Shown here: positions 9,888 to 18,917 of the stretch, piece after piece | How the letters are laid out: each line of letters starts with the position of its first letter | How positions within the stretch are numbered: position 1 is the first letter of the stretch | Assembly: GCF_023016045.1 (NCBI RefSeq) | Contig: NZ_JALKAP010000001.1 | Coordinates: forward strand, 534,785-598,784 | Direction: 5' to 3' | From: Marinobacter sp. S6332 | Lineage (GTDB): Bacteria; Pseudomonadota; Gammaproteobacteria; Pseudomonadales; Oleiphilaceae | Length of the DNA stretch: 64,000 nucleotides | Made by a program: the position numbers and the translations under genes | The notes under the pieces: generated by a model | What the model was told of the DNA's origin: nothing | What the model saw: only the letters and a program-made list of their open reading frames with translations | The model's database searches: none

Positions 9888-10943
9888 ATGAAACGGCAAA
9901 CACTTAAAGTGGCTATCGCTGTGAGCCTGGGTATTACTGCAGGGACCGCAATAGCGGCAGACTTGCAGGATCGTGCGCGGGACATGTTTTCGGCGATTCC
10001 CCAGTACCCACCGGTTATTGATGGCAATGAGCTGACCGAAGCAAAGGTCGAGCTTGGGAAAATGCTATTTTTTGAGCCGCGCTTGTCTGCAAGCCACCTG
10101 ATTTCCTGCAATACCTGCCATAACGTAGGCATGGGTGGGCACGACTACCTTCCAGTTTCTATTGGCCACGGTTGGCAGAAAGGGCCACGAAACTCTCCTA
10201 CCGTGTTCAACGCTGTTTTTAACGCCGCGCAGTTCTGGGACGGCAGGGCGGCGGATCTTGCGGAACAGGCGAAAGGGCCAGTTCAGGCGGGCGTAGAGAT
10301 GAGCAGCACGCCGGAGCGTGTTGTAAAGACCTTATCCAGCATGCCAGCTTATGTTGAAAAGTTTGGCCAAGCCTTTCCCGGTGAGGATGATCCAGTAACC
10401 TTTAACAATATGGCTGTTGCGATTGAGGCCTATGAAGCTACGCTGATTACGCCCGATGCCGATTTTGACAAATTCCTGCGCGGCGATAAAACAGCCTTGA
10501 ACGAGCAGGAACAGGAAGGCTTGGCTCTGTTTATGGATAAGGGCTGTGTGGCCTGCCATGCTGGCGTAAATCTGGGCGGTCAGGCGTACTATCCGTTTGG
10601 TCTGGTGACCAAGCCTGGCGCCGATATTCTGCCTACCGGCGACAAAGGCCGTTTTGCAGTAACTTCCACCGCTTCTGATGAATATGTATTTAGGGCATCA
10701 CCCCTGCGGAACATCGAGCTGACAGCGCCTTATTTCCACTCAGGTGCGGTTTGGAGTCTGGAAGAAGCCGTTGCTGTTATGGGTACCGCCCAGTTGGGTG
10801 CGGAACTGAACGATGGGGAAGTTAAGTCCATCACAGCCTTCTTGAAAACCCTGACCGGAAAAATTCCGGAGGTACGGTATCCCGAGTTGCCACCAAGCAC
10901 CGACGATACCCCGAAACCGGAATCCATGGTCGTGCCGCAGTGA
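9888..10943 (+). CDS. Di-heme cytochrome c peroxidase (CcpA/MauG family)
   Basis: The 351-residue protein starts with a Sec signal peptide (cleavage after about residue 24, AIAA). It carries two c-type heme sites, CNTCH near residue 72 and CVACH near residue 220, the layout of bacterial di-heme peroxidases. The family motifs LGKMLFFEPRLS and RNSPTVFNAVFN are present, and the substrate is probably periplasmic hydrogen peroxide. The C-terminal tail is Pro-rich and variable. The gene stands alone, with RBS AGAGAGCAG just before the ATG. A 7-bp inverted repeat (CTGCAGG, 9789-9795, with CCTGCAG, 9804-9810) lies in its leader. Confidence 0.9.
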   Translation: MKRQTLKVAIAVSLGITAGTAIAADLQDRARDMFSAIPQYPPVIDGNELTEAKVELGKMLFFEPRLSASHLISCNTCHNVGMGGHDYLPVSIGHGWQKGPRNSPTVFNAVFNAAQFWDGRAADLAEQAKGPVQAGVEMSSTPERVVKTLSSMPAYVEKFGQAFPGEDDPVTFNNMAVAIEAYEATLITPDADFDKFLRGDKTALNEQEQEGLALFMDKGCVACHAGVNLGGQAYYPFGLVTKPGADILPTGDKGRFAVTSTASDEYVFRASPLRNIELTAPYFHSGAVWSLEEAVAVMGTAQLGAELNDGEVKSITAFLKTLTGKIPEVRYPELPPSTDDTPKPESMVVPQ

Positions 10944-10969
10944 TCTTTGCAGTGAGTTAAAACTTGTTT

Positions 10970-11012
10970 GGCTCTGTTATTCCGAACTCCGCTTATTCGG
11001 GGTGACAGAGCC
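10970..11012. repeat. Palindromic hairpin downstream of the peroxidase gene
   Basis: GGCTCTGT (10970-10977) pairs with ACAGAGCC (11005-11012). The inner arms continue the stem with wobble pairs (TATTCCGAA against TTCGGGGTG). The structure has no T-tract. It could be a rho-independent-like barrier or a copy of an interspersed palindromic element. Confidence 0.5.
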
Positions 11013-11171
11013 ATTCTAACGTAGCCATATCCACACATCCGAATTTTGCTTTACATAACGATACACCATTAAATACAAACTCTAAGCGCCTTCAACTACA
11101 CTCCGGTTTAACAATATTTTTAATTGATTGTATCTCTGTGCGTCGGAACGTGGGTTAAAGGAGACCTTTCC

Positions 11172-11918
11172 ATGCAATTCATTTCTCTGATTTTTTTGGC
11201 AATGCTCGCATTTTTTAGCACCGAGCAAGTGTTTGCGGCTGAAAGGCTGTATATCTATACCGAGAATTTTCCGCCCTACAACATGAGCACCCAAGGCCGC
11301 GCGTTCGAACATAGCGCCGATAATATTGATGGCATATGCACGGAAAGGGCGAAAGCGGTTCTGGATAAGTCTGGCCTCGATTACCGGATCAAACTACGTA
11401 ACTGGAATTATGGCTACAACCGGGCCTTGTCTAAAGCCAACCACGGCATTTTCTGCACAACTTACACGGAAGAGCGTGCACCCTTGTTTAAGTGGGTGGG
11501 GCCATTGGCGCAGAATCTATGGACGGTTTTTGCTCCTCCGGGAAGCACGTTCACAATGGAGACGCTTGAGGATGCAAAAGGCAAAACCATTGGAGGCTAT
11601 CGCAACGATGTCCGTAGCGAATATCTTCTGAAACGTGGATATGATGTGTCTGTAATCGAGAGTGACGATCTCAACCCAAAGCGTTTGGCGTTAGGCCAGA
11701 TTGATCTTTGGATTGCAGAGCGTCTTGCAGGGCCTTATCTGGCCTCGCAACAGGATGTTGAAGGTTTGGTTCCGGTGTTCTCGTTTAACGACGTTGATCT
11801 ATATCTGGCAATGAGTCCGGAAACACCCGATGAGGTTATCGAAGAGCTCAACAAGGCTCTTGAAGCAACGAAGAAAGATGGAACTTTTGACGCTATCGGG
11901 ACTAAATACGGCCTGTAA
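11172..11918 (+). CDS. Periplasmic solute-binding protein (amino-acid-type, SBP_bac_3)
   Basis: The 248-residue protein begins with a signal peptide ending EQVFAA near residue 22. The mature chain has features of family-3 binding proteins: LYIYTENFPPYNM at the start, the block FCTTYTEERAPLFKWVG, a second-domain GKTIGGYRNDVRSEYLL, and ALGQIDLWIAE. No permease or ATPase gene is adjacent, so it may be an orphan binding protein or a sensor-like protein. The ATG at 11172 was chosen because AAAGGAGA lies just upstream; the frame extends further 5' without a better site. Confidence 0.85.
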   Translation: MQFISLIFLAMLAFFSTEQVFAAERLYIYTENFPPYNMSTQGRAFEHSADNIDGICTERAKAVLDKSGLDYRIKLRNWNYGYNRALSKANHGIFCTTYTEERAPLFKWVGPLAQNLWTVFAPPGSTFTMETLEDAKGKTIGGYRNDVRSEYLLKRGYDVSVIESDDLNPKRLALGQIDLWIAERLAGPYLASQQDVEGLVPVFSFNDVDLYLAMSPETPDEVIEELNKALEATKKDGTFDAIGTKYGL

Positions 11919-11935
11919 ACACGAGTTCGCACTGC

Positions 11936-11965
11936 GAAAAATTCCCGGGTAGAAACTACCCGGGA
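11936..11965 (-). terminator. Intrinsic terminator for the acyl-CoA dehydrogenase gene
   Basis: TCCCGGGTAG (11943-11952) and CTACCCGGGA (11956-11965) form a perfect 10-bp stem with an AAA loop. Read on the minus strand it is followed by a T-run (ATTTTTC), so it fits termination of the leftward gene ending at 11984. The rightward gene ending at 11918 converges on it. Confidence 0.8.
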
Positions 11966-11983
11966 CAAAAATCACCGGATAAC

Positions 11984-13804
11984 TTATCCAGTGAAGGCCA
12001 TATCGTCCGCACTTATTTGCATTAGGTTTTTACTAGAGCTCAGCATACTGCTTGCGTGTGCCTGAGCCCTGGGAAGTAAACGCTCATAGTAAAAGTCTGC
12101 AGTTGCCAGCTTAGCGTTATAGAAAGCCTCTGATTCATCGCCCCCGTTATCCAGACAATTAGTTGCCGCTGCAGCTTGTCGAGCCCACATGTAAGCCATG
12201 GTCACGTAGCCGCTATACATCAGGAAATCGTACGAAGCGGAACTTACCACGTCACGATCTTTGCGCGCTGCAAACATAATCCGCATGGTAAGCAGATTCC
12301 ATTGAGCAGTGAGTTTAAGCAGTTCCAGAGCGAAGGGGCGTACCCGGCTGTCGGTTAGGTGCTTGCGGGCAAAATTGGCAATTCGGGCCGTAAAATCACG
12401 AACTGCGCCACCTTTGGTGGTTAGTAATACTTTGCGGCCAAGTAGATCCAGTGCCTGAATACCGGTGGTGCCTTCGTACAGTGTGGCAATACGGGTATCC
12501 CGGGCGATCTGCTCCATGCCGTGTTCACGGATGTAGCCGTGTCCACCAAAAACCTGCATACCTAGGTTAGCGGCTTCATTGCCCAGTTCAGTAAGGAACC
12601 CTTTCAGGATGGGTGTCAGGAAGCCAAGCTTGTCATCGTACTTATCCGCTTTTTCAGCATCACCGGCGGTATGACCCTCAACCATGTGGTCGGCTAGGCG
12701 GGCGGCATCATAGAGCATGGCGCGGCCACCTTCGGCGATCGCTTTCTGGGTGAGCAGCATACGGCGCACATCGGCATGGTGAATCAGGCTGTCGGCAATC
12801 TGATCCGGTTCTTTCTTACCCGAAAGTGCGCGCATGGAGCGGCGTTCTTTGGCGTAGTCCAAAGCCCACTGGTAAGAAAGTTCAGCCGGGCCTACACCCT
12901 GAATTGCAGTGCCGATACGAGCTGTATTCATAAACGTGAACATGCACTCCAAGCCTTCGTTTTCAGGGCCGATCAGATAACCGGTTGCGCCATCGAAATT
13001 CATTACGCAAGTAGCAGACGCCTTAATGCCCATTTTCTTTTCGAGGCTGCCACATACCACGGCATTACGCTCACCTACGCCACCTTCGGCTGCGGTTATA
13101 AACTTAGGCACAATGAACAGGCTAATGCCGCGGGTGCCCTTGGGTGCGTTCGGCAGGCGAGCCAACACAATGTGGATAATGTTCTCGGTAAGATCGTGGT
13201 CGCCGGAGGAGATAAAAATTTTGGTGCCGGTAACCTTATAGGTGCCATCTGCCTGTGGTTCGGCTTTGGTTTTTACCTGACCCAGATCGGTGCCGCACTG
13301 GGGCTCGGTCAGGCACATGGTACCGGCCCAGCGGCCCTCGGTCATCGGAGTAAGATAGGTATCTTTCTGGTCGTCAGTACCATGCAAAAAGATGGTGTTC
13401 ATGGCACCCATGGACAAGCCCGGGTACATGGAGAAAGACCAGTTCGCGGTGCCCATCATTTCTTGCTTTAGAAGGCCCATGGAGGCAGGTAGACCTTGAC
13501 CGCCGAATTCTTCCGGGGCAGAAAGCCCTTGCCAGCCACCCATCACATATTGGTTATAGGCTTCTTTGTAGCCTTTCGGTGTGGTTACTTCGCCATCTTT
13601 CAGCGTACAGCCTTCTTCATCACCGGGCTGGTAAAGGGGGCTCAGCTGTTCTTCACAGAAGCGAGCGCACTCGGAGAGGATAGCGTCAACAATATCCGGG
13701 GTTGCGTTCTCGCCACTGGCTAGTGAGGCGTAGTGTTTCGGGTAATCAAACACTTCGTTAAGCAGAAACTTCATGTCACGCAAAGGCGCCTTGTATACCG
13801 GCAT
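11984..13804 (-). CDS. Acyl-CoA dehydrogenase (FadE-type, with C-terminal extension)
   Basis: This 606-residue FAD enzyme of fatty-acid beta-oxidation makes trans-2-enoyl-CoA from acyl-CoA. Seen in order are the N-terminal helical domain, the middle domain with MCLTEPQCGTDLG and TGTKIFISSGDHD, and the C-terminal domain with FGGHGYIREHGMEQIARD. The segment TLYEGTTGIQALDLLGRKVL carries the usual active-site Glu. The extra approximately 130 residues after this are typical of the long bacterial subfamily. I chose the ATG at 13804 (MPVYKAPLRDMKFLLNEV), with AGAGGA upstream; the open frame starts at 13897. A convergent terminator follows. Confidence 0.93.
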   Translation of the reverse strand: MPVYKAPLRDMKFLLNEVFDYPKHYASLASGENATPDIVDAILSECARFCEEQLSPLYQPGDEEGCTLKDGEVTTPKGYKEAYNQYVMGGWQGLSAPEEFGGQGLPASMGLLKQEMMGTANWSFSMYPGLSMGAMNTIFLHGTDDQKDTYLTPMTEGRWAGTMCLTEPQCGTDLGQVKTKAEPQADGTYKVTGTKIFISSGDHDLTENIIHIVLARLPNAPKGTRGISLFIVPKFITAAEGGVGERNAVVCGSLEKKMGIKASATCVMNFDGATGYLIGPENEGLECMFTFMNTARIGTAIQGVGPAELSYQWALDYAKERRSMRALSGKKEPDQIADSLIHHADVRRMLLTQKAIAEGGRAMLYDAARLADHMVEGHTAGDAEKADKYDDKLGFLTPILKGFLTELGNEAANLGMQVFGGHGYIREHGMEQIARDTRIATLYEGTTGIQALDLLGRKVLLTTKGGAVRDFTARIANFARKHLTDSRVRPFALELLKLTAQWNLLTMRIMFAARKDRDVVSSASYDFLMYSGYVTMAYMWARQAAAATNCLDNGGDESEAFYNAKLATADFYYERLLPRAQAHASSMLSSSKNLMQISADDMAFTG

Positions 13805-14055
13805 AATCAATCCTCTGTAAAGGTCTGAAAATCTGAAAGTAGGGCTATTTATTGCAAAGTTGGTTGTTGTTTTACGGCATTCCGCTCCGGCTTCCATTGA
13901 CGAAAAGCGCCCAACGCAATGTCAATAAAGACAGTCAATGGGCTCTGCCTTAAGTATCTGCTGATCGAAGACCTGCCTCTGGGCGTATGCATTCAACACG
14001 CGTTGAACTGTGAATTTTGATGGAGTTTCTGACTCAACCTCCCCTGGAGAGCCCT

Positions 14056-14640
14056 ATGAATAGTGTAAAAAAGATGCAAAACCCGCCTTCCATGATTCCC
14101 AAAACAGGTAAGCGCTCTATACTCGTTTTTATAACAGTTTTGGGGTTGTTGAGTGGGTGTTCCGGGCCAGCATTAACCGACTACGCAGAGCGTGGCCCCA
14201 AGCTTGTTCCGGAAAACTTTTTTAGCGGTGAACTTAGTGCCCGTGGTGTGGTCAAGGACATGTCTGGTGAAGTGATTCGCACATTCGATGCGGATATTTC
14301 CGCATCTTGGGACAACACCGGGGTGGGGACGCTGGATGAAGAATTCCGTTTTGATGACGGCGAAGTCCAAACCCGGATTTGGACCCTAACGCCTTCGGAG
14401 ACTGCCGATAGCTATCATGCCGAGGCGGGTGATGTGGTAGAGCCCGGCACCATGCGCTGGAGTGGTAATACCATTCACATGAATTACGTGCTTCGTATAG
14501 CCTATGGTGATGGAACTGTGGATGTGCGAATGGACGACTGGATGTATCTTGTAACGCCCGATACCTTGATCAATCAAACCACTATGAGCAAATGGGGGGT
14601 TGATGTGGGCGAGCTTGTACTTGTGATTCAGAAAAAATAA
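14056..14640 (+). CDS. DUF3833 lipoprotein
   Basis: The 194-residue predicted lipoprotein has a signal peptide ending in LLSGC. The mature part fits DUF3833, with Trp-rich blocks (ASWDNTGVGTLDEEFRFDDG, GTMRWSGNTIHMNYVLRI, DDWMYLVTPDTLINQTTMSKWG) that probably form a beta-sheet fold. Its function is unknown. The start at 14056 has GGAG eight bases upstream. It precedes the RND export genes by 37 bases and could be in their operon. Confidence 0.85.
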   Translation: MNSVKKMQNPPSMIPKTGKRSILVFITVLGLLSGCSGPALTDYAERGPKLVPENFFSGELSARGVVKDMSGEVIRTFDADISASWDNTGVGTLDEEFRFDDGEVQTRIWTLTPSETADSYHAEAGDVVEPGTMRWSGNTIHMNYVLRIAYGDGTVDVRMDDWMYLVTPDTLINQTTMSKWGVDVGELVLVIQKK

Positions 14641-14677
14641 CACCCGGCGCTAGCCGGTCTGTCTGCTGGGAAATTGT

Positions 14678-15772
14678 ATGTTGAAGCAATGGTTGATCGG
14701 TTTGCTGCTGGTGGTTTTGGCAGTTGGTGGTGCTCTGGCTTATCGCAACTTCGTTGGCCCCGTGCAGGAGCAAGCTGCCCGAGAACGGCCAGCCAGTGTG
14801 GTAAATACGGTACTGCCAATAACCGATACCGTGCGCGATCAGGTGGCGGCGGTTGGTAACCTGAAAGCGGTGAATGCCGTTGAGTTAACCGCAGAAACAA
14901 GCGGCCGTGTGATGGAGATCAACCTAAAATCCGGCCGACAGGTGAAGCAGGGCGATGTGCTGCTGCGGCTGGATGACCGGCAGGCGAGGGCAGATCTGGG
15001 TGTTATCGAAGCGCAGCTGGCAGACGCCCGGCGCCAGTACGAGCGCGCCCGAAGCTTGAGAGACAAGAACAGCATTTCCCAGTCTTTGGTGGATGAACTC
15101 CGAACAGCCGTAGAAGTGTCTGAAGCCCAACACACCGCGGCCCGTGTCCGGCTTGAAAACCATCTTATAGAAGCGCCGTTTGCCGGTGTAACAGGCCTCA
15201 GTGATATTAGCATTGGTGCATACTTAACGGCGGGTACACGGGTAACCACACTGGATGCCACCTCCCGCATGGAACTCAATTTTTCCGTTCCCGAGCGCTT
15301 TCTTGGCCAGATCAGCCCCGGCCAGAAAGTTCAGGGCAGATCCCCCGCCTATCCCGAGTTAACGTTCAGTGGCGAACTGGTTGAATTGGGTAGCCGAATT
15401 GACGAGCTAAGCCGCTCCCTGCCGGTCCGCGCCCTGATCGATAACACTGAGGGCCGCTTGCGCCCCGAGCAATTCATGTCTGTGAACCTGACCTTGCGTG
15501 AACGGCAGGCTTTGGTTATTCCGGAGCAGGCGGTGATGCTACGTGGTGCCAATAAATACGTGTTTGTCGCGGAGGACGGGATCGCCCGACGTGTGAGCGT
15601 CACCTTGGGCGCGCGCATGCCCGGGAGCGTAGAGGTCGCCGAAGGCCTGACCGCCGATGATCAAGTGATTGTAAGTGGTCAGGATCGGCTGAGCAGTGGT
15701 GAACGTATTCGGGTGGTGGATGATGAAACCGCCATTCCCGATAATCGGTTCACCAGTGTTGTGGGGTCGTAA
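14678..15772 (+). CDS. RND efflux periplasmic adaptor (membrane fusion protein, AcrA/MexA-like)
   Basis: The 364-residue protein has an N-terminal membrane anchor (about residues 4-22). A biotinyl-lipoyl-like region follows (VAAVGNLKAVNAVELTAETSG), then a coiled-coil hairpin around residues 95-150 (IEAQLADARRQYERARSLRD). The second lipoyl half (IEAPFAGVTGLSDISIGAY), a beta-barrel and a membrane-proximal domain complete it. It would link the inner-membrane pump encoded three bases downstream to an outer-membrane channel, for which no gene is seen nearby. Confidence 0.93.
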   Translation: MLKQWLIGLLLVVLAVGGALAYRNFVGPVQEQAARERPASVVNTVLPITDTVRDQVAAVGNLKAVNAVELTAETSGRVMEINLKSGRQVKQGDVLLRLDDRQARADLGVIEAQLADARRQYERARSLRDKNSISQSLVDELRTAVEVSEAQHTAARVRLENHLIEAPFAGVTGLSDISIGAYLTAGTRVTTLDATSRMELNFSVPERFLGQISPGQKVQGRSPAYPELTFSGELVELGSRIDELSRSLPVRALIDNTEGRLRPEQFMSVNLTLRERQALVIPEQAVMLRGANKYVFVAEDGIARRVSVTLGARMPGSVEVAEGLTADDQVIVSGQDRLSSGERIRVVDDETAIPDNRFTSVVGS

Positions 15773-15775
15773 GCG

Positions 15776-18700
15776 GTGATTCTTTCCGATATTTCCATCA
15801 AACGCCCGGTTTTTGCCACGGTTCTCAGCTTGTTGATTGTGGTGTTTGGGCTCACAGCCCTGATGGGTTTGCCGGTGCGCGAATACCCAGACATTGATCC
15901 GCCCATAGTGTCGATTTCTACAAATTACACCGGTGCTGCCGCCGATGTGGTGGACACCCAGATTACTCAGGTCATTGAAGGAGCGATCAGTGGTATCGAA
16001 GGGATTCGCACCATTGAGTCGTCTACCGAACAAGGGGATTCCCGCACCAGTATCGAGTTTTCCACCTCCCGGGATGTCGATATCGCCGCCAACGATGTGC
16101 GCGATGCGGTGTCCCGAGTTGCCAACCAGCTACCGGACGAAGCGGATCCACCCATTATCCGCAAAGCGGATTCCGATGCCCGCCCGATGATGTGGGTAAC
16201 TTTACGCAGCGAGGTCTGGGACAGTGCCGAACTGAGTGATTATGCGGACCGGGTTCTGGCGGATAGATTGGCCGTGGTGGACGGCGTTGCCGATGTGCGC
16301 ATTGGTGGTGAGCGCCGCTATGCCATTCGCGTGTGGCTCGACCGGGAACGCCTAGCCGCCCGGGACATTACTGTGGCCGAGGTGGAGCGGGCCTTACGTG
16401 CCAACAATGTGGAATTACCGGCGGGCTCGGTCGATTCCTCTACTCGCAATTTTTCCGTTCGCACAGAAGGCCGCCTGACCAAAGTTGAAGAATTCCGTGA
16501 ACTTGTGATTCGCCGGGATGGCAATCAGTTACTGCGTCTTGGAGAAGTAGCGGATGTGCACATGGGCGTGGAGTCCGATATCGGGCGTTTGCGGGCCAAC
16601 GGCCAAACCGCCATCGGCATGGGTATTATCCGCCAGTCCAAGGCGAATACTGTGGCGGTATCCGATGCTGTCCGAGCTGAGCTGGACAAAATACGGGAAA
16701 CCCTGCCTCCGGAAATCTCTATTACCGAAAGCTACGACGAGTCCATTTTTATTCGCGCTTCCATTCGCGAGGTAATGATCACTCTGGCCATTGCTGTGTC
16801 TCTGGTCATTCTCGTTATCTTCCTGTTCCTGCGTTCCTGGCGCGCAACGCTGATTCCGGCCGTTACCATTCCGGTAGCGGTGATCGGTGCCTTTATTGGC
16901 CTCGGATTTCTGGGCTTTTCCGTTAACGTGCTCACCTTGCTGGCGGTGATTCTCGCCATTGGTCTGGTGGTGGACGATGCCATTGTGATGCTGGAAAACA
17001 TCCAGCGACGTATCGATGGAGGCGAACCGCCGTTGCTAGCGGCTTATCGCGGCGCCAAGCAGGTGGCCTTTGCGGTTATTGCTACCACGCTTACGTTGGT
17101 GGCCGTGTTTGTGCCCATTTCATTCATGGGAGGCAACATCGGGCGACTGTTTGCGGAGTTTGGTTTTACGCTGGCAGCAGCGGTGGTGGTGTCCAGCCTG
17201 GTGGCGCTTACCCTTGCTCCCATGCTTTGTTCAAAATGGCTCAGACACAGTCCCGAGAGCGCGGAAGGGCATCGTTTTTGGGCCGCTAGTGAGAAAGTGC
17301 TGAACGGCCTCACCAACGGCTATGAACGGCTGCTGCGATTTTCCCTCAATCAGGCGGGGTTAGTGCTGGGTTTGGGGCTTGTGGGGCTGGTAGTTGCTGT
17401 TGTTATCTACCCGCAGCTGCCTCAGGAACTGGCGCCTACGGAAGACCGGGGCGTTATCATCATGCCCGCCAATGCCCCTCGGGGTTCCACGGTGGAGTTT
17501 ACTGACCATTACGCACGCAAGGCCGAAGAAAAGCTTTTGCCTTATCTTGAATCCGGTGTTGCCAGTCGCCTGCTTTCCATCGTTGGCTTCCGGAACGAGG
17601 AAGACAGCGCCTTCATGATCATGGGCCTTGCGCCATGGGAAGAGCGGGACATAAAACAGCAACAGATTACCAGTGAAATACGCAACAAGCTGCGTGAGGT
17701 TGCGGGGGTTCGGATTGTAGCCATAGACCCACCGGGGCTGGGCCAGAGAGGCTTTAGCCAACCCGTGGAATTTGTTATTGCTGGCCCGGATTACGAATCC
17801 GCCCGAGTCTGGGGTGAGGAAATTGTTGCCTTGGCCAAGGAAAACCCGGACTTGTTGAATGTGCAAACGGACTTTGAACTCACCCGTCCAGAGTTGCTCC
17901 TGAAAATTGATCGCGAGCGGGCGGCCGATCTGGATATTACCATTGAGGATGTTGGCTTAACCCTGCAAACCATGCTGGCATCCCGTCAGGTGACTACCTA
18001 TCAGGATCGTGGCCGTGAATACGATGTGATCGTGCAGGCGGCGGACGCCGACCGCGCTACGCCAGCGGATTTAGGGCAGATTTTTCTGCGGCCTAGAGAG
18101 GGCGGCACACTCATACCCCTGCAGGCTCTGGTAACGGTTGACGAACTTGGCGCAAACCCCGATCTGCGCCGTATCGACCGGCTGCCGGTTGTGGTAGTCA
18201 GCGCGTCGTTAGGAGATGGCTACGATTTGGGCTCGGCACTGACTTACCTGAACAATCTGGCTGTGGATAACCTGCCGCCCGAAGCAAGGGTGAGCTACCG
18301 GGGCATGTCCCGGGAATTCCAAGAATCGTCCTCGGCGATTTATGTCACCTTTGGTTTGGCCTTTATTATCGTGTTTTTGGTTCTGGCAGCCCAATTTGAA
18401 AGCTGGATTCACCCGCTGATCATCATGCTCCCGGTGCCATTGGCGGTAACCGGAGCACTGTTGGCGCTATGGTGGAGCGGCATAAGCCTGAACATATACA
18501 GCCAGATAGGAATCATCATGCTGTTAGGGCTTATGTCGAAAAACGGCATATTGATTGTGGAGTTTGCCAACCAGCTGCGGGATGAAGGATACGCGGTGAA
18601 GGATGCAATTCTGGAGGGCGCCTCCTTGCGCTTCCGACCCGTGCTGATGACCACCATATCCACCGTCTTTGGCGCTGTACCTCTGGTTATAGCGACGGGA

Positions 18701-18889
18701 GCCGGCGCGGAAAGCCGGGCGGCGATTGGCATGGTGATTCTGGGTGGGCTAATCTTTGCGACCACGCTTACTTTGTTTATCATTCCGGTGCTCTACAATC
18801 TACTGGCTGGCTTTGCCAAATCGGCAAATGCAGTAGAGCATGAGCTGGAACGCCAGGCATCTCTGCCTCAAGCAAACTCGTTAGACTGA
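15776..18889 (+). CDS. RND multidrug efflux transporter (AcrB/HAE1-like)
   Basis: At 1037 residues this has the full length of a proton-driven RND pump. The N-terminus DISIKRPVFATVLSLLIVV, the two large periplasmic loops and the TM4 proton-relay segment GLVVDDAIVMLENIQR are all present. The repeat of the fold begins near residue 520, and the TM10-11 segment GLMSKNGILIVEFANQLRDE is conserved. The start is a GTG three bases after the adaptor stop. The substrate cannot be told from the sequence. Confidence 0.95.
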   Translation: MILSDISIKRPVFATVLSLLIVVFGLTALMGLPVREYPDIDPPIVSISTNYTGAAADVVDTQITQVIEGAISGIEGIRTIESSTEQGDSRTSIEFSTSRDVDIAANDVRDAVSRVANQLPDEADPPIIRKADSDARPMMWVTLRSEVWDSAELSDYADRVLADRLAVVDGVADVRIGGERRYAIRVWLDRERLAARDITVAEVERALRANNVELPAGSVDSSTRNFSVRTEGRLTKVEEFRELVIRRDGNQLLRLGEVADVHMGVESDIGRLRANGQTAIGMGIIRQSKANTVAVSDAVRAELDKIRETLPPEISITESYDESIFIRASIREVMITLAIAVSLVILVIFLFLRSWRATLIPAVTIPVAVIGAFIGLGFLGFSVNVLTLLAVILAIGLVVDDAIVMLENIQRRIDGGEPPLLAAYRGAKQVAFAVIATTLTLVAVFVPISFMGGNIGRLFAEFGFTLAAAVVVSSLVALTLAPMLCSKWLRHSPESAEGHRFWAASEKVLNGLTNGYERLLRFSLNQAGLVLGLGLVGLVVAVVIYPQLPQELAPTEDRGVIIMPANAPRGSTVEFTDHYARKAEEKLLPYLESGVASRLLSIVGFRNEEDSAFMIMGLAPWEERDIKQQQITSEIRNKLREVAGVRIVAIDPPGLGQRGFSQPVEFVIAGPDYESARVWGEEIVALAKENPDLLNVQTDFELTRPELLLKIDRERAADLDITIEDVGLTLQTMLASRQVTTYQDRGREYDVIVQAADADRATPADLGQIFLRPREGGTLIPLQALVTVDELGANPDLRRIDRLPVVVVSASLGDGYDLGSALTYLNNLAVDNLPPEARVSYRGMSREFQESSSAIYVTFGLAFIIVFLVLAAQFESWIHPLIIMLPVPLAVTGALLALWWSGISLNIYSQIGIIMLLGLMSKNGILIVEFANQLRDEGYAVKDAILEGASLRFRPVLMTTISTVFGAVPLVIATGAGAESRAAIGMVILGGLIFATTLTLFIIPVLYNLLAGFAKSANAVEHELERQASLPQANSLD

Positions 18890-18917
18890 AGCGAAACCTA
18901 GCAACCCGGATGCTTAC

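Noticed and set aside
13805..14055. Gene in the gap between the acyl-CoA dehydrogenase and DUF3833 genes
   Set aside because: No frame with a plausible start and ribosome binding site was seen in these 251 bases; it is probably a divergent promoter region.
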